From an uncultured Clostridia bacterium (GTDB taxonomy: Bacteria > Bacillota > Clostridia > RGIG6154): 10,948 nucleotides of DNA. The notes beneath the pieces are model-generated. The model was not told the DNA's origin. It did not search any database and was given only the letters and a program-made list of their open reading frames with translations. Below, one piece after another: positions 7,211-10,948 of the stretch (its first letter is position 1; each line of letters opens with the position of its first letter). Position numbers and translations under genes: made by a program. The stretch is from NCBI GenBank assembly GCA_934457515.1, contig CAKSHV010000023.1:1-10948 (forward strand), read 5' to 3'.

Positions 7211-7235
7211 GTGGGCGGCACTTGTTCCCGCCCGT
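7211..7235 (+). promoter_or_regulatory. GC-rich hairpin in the dxs leader
   Basis: GGGCGG (7213-7218) pairs with CCGCCC (7228-7233) around a 9-base loop; two G-U pairs can extend the base. It stands out in an AT-rich leader. No T-run follows, so it is not a terminator. Dxs uses thiamine diphosphate, but I see no TPP riboswitch consensus here. Confidence 0.45.
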
Positions 7236-7279
7236 AGAAATTGATACAGTAAAGATAAAAAGATTTGGGAAGGAAAACC

Positions 7280-9109
7280 ATGGCGATACTTGAAAAAATA
7301 AACTCTCCCCGCGATTTAAAACAGCTTAAAACAGAGGAACTTACCGTCCTTGCGGCGGAAATCCGCCGTTTTTTGATTGACAGCATTTCCGAAACGGGCG
7401 GGCATCTTGCCTCGAACCTCGGCATTGTGGAGCTGACCCTTGCCATTCACAAAGTGTTTGACTCACCGAACGATTCCATTGTGTGGGATGTGGGACACCA
7501 AAGCTATGTGCATAAAATTTTAACCGGTCGGAAAGACCGATTCCCTACCCTGCGTAAATTCGGCGGCTTAAGCGGATTTCCGAAGACTGCGGAATCGGTG
7601 CATGACACGTTTAACAGCGGCCATTCCAGCGATTCCATATCGGTTGCTTTGGGCATTGCGGAGGCGAACCGCCTGAAAAACAACAAAAATTTCGCCGTTG
7701 CGGTTTTGGGAGACGGCGCGCTGACCGGCGGGCTTGCCTATGAGGCGCTGAACAATGCGGGGCGCTCGAAAGCGAACCTTATTGTTATTTTAAACGACAA
7801 CGAAATGTCCATTTCCCACAATGTGGGCAGCATGACAAATTATTTAAATAAACTGCGGACCGACGTGAAATACACCAACTTAAAAGAGCGGGTAAAAAGC
7901 CGTCTGTCCTTAACGCCGGCGGGCAGCCGCCTGTCAAAGGTTTTAAACAACACCAAGTACGGCATAAAACACTTGTTTCTGCCGGGCACGCTGTTCGAGG
8001 CACTGGGCTTTACCTACATCGGCCCGATTGACGGGCACGACACCAGCATGCTTTTAAGCGTTTTGGAAAGCGCAAAGCATCTTGAAAAGCCGGTGTTTAT
8101 TCACGTGTACACCAAAAAAGGCAAGGGGTATACTTTTGCGGAAAACGCCCCCGATTTATACCACGGAACGGGCGCTTTTGACAAAACAAAACCCATTGTG
8201 CCGTCTGAAAAACAAACCTTTTCGAAGGTTTCGGGCGACGAGATTTTAAACTTGGCAAAAACGGACTCCAAAATCGTTGCCGTGTCTGCCGCCATGGCGA
8301 ATTCGACGGGATTAAAGCCATTTTCGGAAACGTTTCCGAAACGCTTTTTCGATGTCGGCATCAGCGAGGCACACGCGGTGACCTTCTCGGCCGGGCTTGC
8401 GGAAAGCGGGTTTTTCCCCATCATCTGCATTTATTCCACCTTTATGCAGCGCGCGTATGACAGCATTGTGCACGACCTTGCACTACAGCAAAATCTTTCT
8501 GCCGTGCTGTGCTTAGACCGCGCGGGGCTTGTGGGGGAGGACGGCGAAACCCACCACGGCATTTTTGACATTGCCTATCTTTCCCACATTCCGAACGTGA
8601 AAGTGTTCACGCCCCACACCGCAGAGGGCGTAAAAGCCGCACTTCGCCATGCGGCGGCGGAGAAAAAGGGAATTTACGCGATTCGCTACCCCCGCGGCGA
8701 GGCGGAAAACGGAGAAGAAATTTCGGATATTTTCGCGCCCGAGCAGTTAAGAGCGGGCGAAAAGGTGACGGTGGTTACGGTTTCGCGCATGACAAATGTG
8801 CTTGAAAAAACCGATTTTAACGGCGACCACTTCCATTTAAACTGCATTAAGCCCATAAACGTTGCCGAAATCATCAAATCTTTGCAAAAAACGCACCGTT
8901 TGGTGACCGCAGAGGATAATTTACTGACCGGCGGCATGGGACAGCTTCTCACAAATGCTTTAAATGACGCGGGATTTGACGCATACAAACATCTGCCCCT
9001 CGGCATACACGACCGGTTTGTGCCTCAGGGGAGTGTTTGCGAACTGCTTAGTTATCTTGAGCTGGACGAAAAGCATATAGCCAAAAAAATAGAGGATTTT
9101 ATAAAATGA
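7280..9109 (+). CDS. dxs: 1-deoxy-D-xylulose-5-phosphate synthase
   Basis: This enzyme condenses pyruvate and glyceraldehyde 3-phosphate to DXP with loss of CO2, the entry step of the MEP isoprenoid pathway, and feeds thiamine and pyridoxal synthesis in some bacteria. It is a 609-residue thiamine diphosphate enzyme of normal length. The cofactor motif is GDGALTGG (144-151) with the following LNDN (171-174). H42 in TGGHLASNLG and H115 in GHSSDSIS match conserved active-site histidines, E363 in GISEAHAVTF is the cofactor-activating Glu, and DRAGLVGEDGETHHG (413-427) is the substrate-binding signature. The start at 7280 follows GGGAAGGA at 7267-7274 and gives the family N-terminus (LEKINSPRDLKQL); an in-frame TTG at 7265 overlaps that site. 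Its stop overlaps the tlyA start as ATGA. In many Firmicutes xseA, xseB and ispA precede dxs; here it begins a transcription unit. Confidence 0.96.
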   Translation: MAILEKINSPRDLKQLKTEELTVLAAEIRRFLIDSISETGGHLASNLGIVELTLAIHKVFDSPNDSIVWDVGHQSYVHKILTGRKDRFPTLRKFGGLSGFPKTAESVHDTFNSGHSSDSISVALGIAEANRLKNNKNFAVAVLGDGALTGGLAYEALNNAGRSKANLIVILNDNEMSISHNVGSMTNYLNKLRTDVKYTNLKERVKSRLSLTPAGSRLSKVLNNTKYGIKHLFLPGTLFEALGFTYIGPIDGHDTSMLLSVLESAKHLEKPVFIHVYTKKGKGYTFAENAPDLYHGTGAFDKTKPIVPSEKQTFSKVSGDEILNLAKTDSKIVAVSAAMANSTGLKPFSETFPKRFFDVGISEAHAVTFSAGLAESGFFPIICIYSTFMQRAYDSIVHDLALQQNLSAVLCLDRAGLVGEDGETHHGIFDIAYLSHIPNVKVFTPHTAEGVKAALRHAAAEKKGIYAIRYPRGEAENGEEISDIFAPEQLRAGEKVTVVTVSRMTNVLEKTDFNGDHFHLNCIKPINVAEIIKSLQKTHRLVTAEDNLLTGGMGQLLTNALNDAGFDAYKHLPLGIHDRFVPQGSVCELLSYLELDEKHIAKKIEDFIK

Positions 9110-9894
9110 AACAGCGTCTTGACGTGTATTTGGTATCAAACGGATTGACCAAAAGCCGCGAGCGGGCAAAGGAACTGATTGACCGTGCGCAGGTTCTGGT
9201 AAACGGCACGCCCGCCAAAAAAGCGGGGCAAAACATTCTTGATACCGATAAAATTGAAATAACGGGAGAGCAAAACCCCTATGTCAGCCGCGGCGGACTG
9301 AAACTTGAAAAAGCCATTTTAACGTTTTCACTTTCCCTTTCGGGGAAAACGGCAATGGACATCGGCGCCTCGACCGGCGGATTTACCGACTGCATGTTAA
9401 AAAACGGCGTTTTAAAGGTGTATGCCGTAGACGTCGGCAGCGGTCAGCTTGACCCGATTCTTTTATCCGACAGCCGTGTAATAAACTTAGAAAAAACAAA
9501 CATTCGCTATCTGCCGCAGGAAAGCGCGGAAAAAGTGGATTTTATATCGATTGACGTGTCGTTTATCTCGCTTATACAAGTGCTTCCCGCCGCCAAAGCC
9601 TTTTTAAAGGCGGGCGGAGAAATTGCGGCACTGATTAAGCCGCAGTTTGAGGCGGGAAAAAAGGCGCTGAACAAAAAAGGCGTTGTGAAAGACAAAAAGG
9701 TACATCTTGAAGTCGTAAAATCGGTTTTAAGTTTTGCCGAATCAGTCGGGCTTTACGCAAAAGGGCTTACCTACTCCCCCGTCCGCGGACCAGAGGGAAA
9801 CATTGAATACCTTGCGCTTTTTAGCGAAAATGCGCAGGATAAAAGCAACATAAACGCCGAGGCGGTCGTAAACGAAAGCCACTCGGTTTTGTAA
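9106..9894 (+). CDS. tlyA: TlyA-family rRNA (cytidine-2'-O)-methyltransferase
   Basis: The family methylates the 2'-O of cytidines in ribosomal RNA using S-adenosylmethionine. The 262-residue protein has an N-terminal S4 RNA-binding domain (about 1-60, RLDVYLVSNGLTKSRERAKELI) joined through SRGGLKLEKA to an FtsJ-like methyltransferase. The SAM-binding motif is DIGASTGGFTD (85-95). A K-D-K-E tetrad is visible at K66, D150 (ISIDVSF), K178 (ALIKPQF) and E234 (GNIEYL); its spacing of 84, 28 and 56 residues closely matches the mycobacterial TlyA tetrad. The start overlaps the dxs stop (9106-9109), with AGAGGA at 9091-9096 as ribosome binding site. The last 20 or so residues (ENAQDKSNIN onward) look like a non-conserved tail. 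Despite the hemolysin name still used in some databases, a methyltransferase role is far better supported. Confidence 0.93.
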   Translation: MKQRLDVYLVSNGLTKSRERAKELIDRAQVLVNGTPAKKAGQNILDTDKIEITGEQNPYVSRGGLKLEKAILTFSLSLSGKTAMDIGASTGGFTDCMLKNGVLKVYAVDVGSGQLDPILLSDSRVINLEKTNIRYLPQESAEKVDFISIDVSFISLIQVLPAAKAFLKAGGEIAALIKPQFEAGKKALNKKGVVKDKKVHLEVVKSVLSFAESVGLYAKGLTYSPVRGPEGNIEYLALFSENAQDKSNINAEAVVNESHSVL

Positions 9895-9905
9895 ATAAAA
9901 AGCAA

Positions 9906-9912
9906 AGAAAGG
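9906..9912 (+). promoter_or_regulatory. Ribosome binding site fixing the nadK start
   Basis: AGAAAGG ends 1 base before the ATG at 9914 and 7 bases before the ATG at 9920. Spacing favours 9920, giving a protein that begins MSKTLFIFAK. Confidence 0.65.
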
Positions 9913-9919
9913 CATGAAT

Positions 9920-10369
9920 ATGAGCAAAACACTGTTTATTTTTGCCAAGCGGACCCGCGAGCTTGCAATCGGGGAAACCAAAAAAATTGCGGCATATTTA
10001 AAGGGGTTCGGCTGCACATTATACATCGACCTGCCGGATATTCCGGACGCCGAATACTGCATTTCGCCCGAGGACATTGTTCCCCGCGCGGATCTTTTAA
10101 TCGTGCTCGGCGGAGACGGCAGTCTGCTCGGCGTTGCGCGGCGGTTTGCAAAGTTCAACAAACCGATTCTGGGCATTAACCTCGGCAGGCTCGGCTATTT
10201 GGTAGAGCTTGAAAAAAACAATATTCACGCGCTCGAGCGTTTGTTTGACGGCGACTACCGCACCGAAGACCGCATTATGCTTGACGCAAAAGTCTATCGG
10301 CACGGCAAAGCGGTGTTTTCGGGCTGTGCTTTAAACGCAGGCTTTAACCGGCCGATTTTTGCCGGGTAA
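9920..10369 (+). CDS. nadK: NAD kinase, C-terminal half missing
   Basis: The family phosphorylates NAD to NADP with ATP or polyphosphate. Only 149 residues are encoded, about half the normal length. The N-terminal part is intact: IVLGGDGSLLG (61-71) holds the GGDG motif with catalytic D66, and GINLGRLGYL (85-94) follows. Homology continues to CALN (136-139), where an acidic residue of the conserved ND/NE motif should follow; the frame instead reads AGFNRPIFAG and stops. The TPTGSTAY-like motif and the whole C-terminal NAD-binding domain are absent, so this product should not be active. Since NAD kinase is usually essential, either an intact copy exists elsewhere or the sequence is wrongly joined at about 10337. 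The gene follows tlyA by 25 bases, its usual position in Firmicutes; the argR and recN genes often found next are absent. Confidence 0.85.
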   Translation: MSKTLFIFAKRTRELAIGETKKIAAYLKGFGCTLYIDLPDIPDAEYCISPEDIVPRADLLIVLGGDGSLLGVARRFAKFNKPILGINLGRLGYLVELEKNNIHALERLFDGDYRTEDRIMLDAKVYRHGKAVFSGCALNAGFNRPIFAG

Positions 10370-10374
10370 AAATC
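10329..10374. other. Apparent junction between nadK and xth
   Basis: NadK homology ends at about 10336 and the xth stop codon is at 10373-10375. The 36 bases between belong clearly to neither gene. GCTTTAA occurs at 10329-10335 and again at 10341-10347, a 7-base direct repeat across the break, compatible with microhomology-based joining or with misassembly. GATTTTT (10354-10360) and AAAAATC (10368-10374) form a perfect 7-bp inverted repeat, and CCGGC/GCCGG lies within the same stretch, but no U-tract follows, so no terminator is claimed. Confidence 0.65.
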
Positions 10375-10948
10375 AAACTTCGATTTCAAGTTCGACGGGG
10401 CAGTGGTCGGAACCGTAAATTTCCGAGTGGATTTTCGCTTCTCTGATTTTGTCCGCAATGCGGCTTGAAACAACGAAATAGTCGATGCGCCAACCGACGT
10501 TCTTTTCTCTCGCTTTGAAGCGGTAGCTCCACCAGGAGTATGCGTTTTCCGTTTCGGGATAAAGGAAGCGGAAGGAGTCGGTGAAGCCGCTTTCGAGAAG
10601 GAGCGAAAATTTTCCCCTTTCCTCGTCCGAAAAGCCGGGGTTGCCCCTGTTCGTTTTCGGGTTTTTGAGGTCGATTTCATTGTGTGCAACGTTGAGGTCG
10701 CCGCAAAAGATTACCGGCTTCGTTTTGTCGAGCGAAAGGAGGTATTCTCTGAAATCGTCCTCCCATTTCATGCGGTAATCAAGTCTTTTAAGTCCGTCTT
10801 GGGCATTGGGTGTATAACAAGTAATGAAATAGTATGTCTCAAATTCAAGCGTGATGAGGCGGCCTTCGGTGTCATGCTCGGGAATATCCATTCCGTTGAA
10901 AACCGCAATCGGCTCTTCTTTGGTGAAAATTGCCGTTCCGGAGTATCC
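10373..10948 (-). CDS. xth: Exonuclease III family AP endonuclease, N-terminus beyond the window
   Basis: This enzyme cuts DNA at abasic sites and removes 3' blocks and nucleotides in base excision repair. The visible 191 residues run to the right edge of the window without a start, beginning GYSGTAIFTKEEPIAVFNG, so roughly the first 60-70 residues are outside. The methionine at 10891 is internal. Conserved parts are GDLNVAHNEIDLKNPKTNRG (83-102) with catalytic D84 and N86, WRIDYFVVS (153-161), and GSDHCPVEL (179-187) with the D181-H182 pair. The sequence most resembles the short Firmicutes ExoA type. Codon use differs from the neighbours: all 14 Leu codons are CTC or CTT and Phe is mostly TTC, while truncated nadK uses TTA, TTG or CTG for 10 of 19 Leu. 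It is convergent with nadK across the suspect junction. Confidence 0.93.
   Translation of the reverse strand, partial: GYSGTAIFTKEEPIAVFNGMDIPEHDTEGRLITLEFETYYFITCYTPNAQDGLKRLDYRMKWEDDFREYLLSLDKTKPVIFCGDLNVAHNEIDLKNPKTNRGNPGFSDEERGKFSLLLESGFTDSFRFLYPETENAYSWWSYRFKAREKNVGWRIDYFVVSSRIADKIREAKIHSEIYGSDHCPVELEIEV

Larger units (their letters stand above)
6882..7279. other. Divergent intergenic region between serC and dxs
   Basis: This 398-base AT-rich stretch holds the serC promoter and leader on the left and the dxs promoter and leader on the right. The middle part, about 7010-7150, is low in complexity with many T-runs, and I see no supported gene or known riboswitch there. One open frame on the plus strand (7025-7237) lacks a ribosome binding site and crosses the dxs promoter. 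Confidence 0.8.

Noticed and set aside
7025..7237. 70-residue open frame on the plus strand in the divergent intergenic region
   Set aside because: It has no ribosome binding site, is low in complexity with many Phe, Tyr and Cys, and runs across the dxs promoter and leader hairpin.
6882..7279. Possible T-box, TPP or other known riboswitch for serC or dxs
   Set aside because: I looked for a T-box consensus and terminator/antiterminator pair on the serC side and for TPP motifs on the dxs side and found neither.
10346..10374. Terminator shared by nadK and xth
   Set aside because: The short inverted repeats there have mismatches or AT-only stems and no T-run after the stem on either strand.
10294..10689. 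131-residue frame on the minus strand over the junction
   Set aside because: It is a Lys/Arg/Thr-rich out-of-frame reading of xth and the end of nadK; the xth frame has all family motifs.

Overview
The window looks like the chromosome of an anaerobic Firmicute of class Clostridia. The reasons are a YesM/YesN-type two-component system, a serC-serA pair with a short clostridial-style SerA, a dxs-tlyA-nadK run, strong AGGAGG-like ribosome binding sites and sigma-A promoters with extended -10 boxes. No species can be named from the sequence alone.

Layout. Positions 1-186 are non-coding and hold three adjacent, partly overlapping hairpins. Positions 187-4443 are a minus-strand sensing operon, read in the order response regulator (YesN/AraC type), histidine kinase (YesM/LytS type with a large extracellular domain), then a lipoprotein sugar-binding-like protein. 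The genes overlap or touch. No ABC permease or ATPase is present. Positions 4613-6881 are a second minus-strand operon, serC-serA, which converts 3-phosphoglycerate towards serine; it ends at a hairpin at 4577-4602. Positions 6882-7279 are a 398-base divergent intergenic region with a good promoter for each side and a hairpin in each leader. Positions 7280-10369 run on the plus strand: dxs (isoprenoid precursor), tlyA (rRNA 2'-O-methyltransferase) and the first half of nadK (NAD kinase). Positions 10373-10948 are the 3' part of an exonuclease III gene on the minus strand, which continues past the right edge.

How the genes work together. The three sensing genes probably form one signalling unit: the lipoprotein binds a small molecule outside the cell, the kinase relays the signal and the AraC-type regulator switches target genes that lie outside the window. 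SerC and SerA catalyse consecutive steps in serine synthesis. dxs-tlyA-nadK is a housekeeping arrangement familiar from Firmicutes, but here it starts with dxs under its own promoter.

The most notable oddity is near 10337. NadK homology stops abruptly after the residues ALN, 36 bases before the stop codon of a convergent xth gene whose codon use differs clearly from that of its neighbours. This is either a real rearrangement that broke nadK or a false join in the assembly. I see no CRISPR array, insertion sequence, tRNA or rRNA, and no clearly new biological system; the sensing operon and the structured leaders are the best candidates for biology worth following up.
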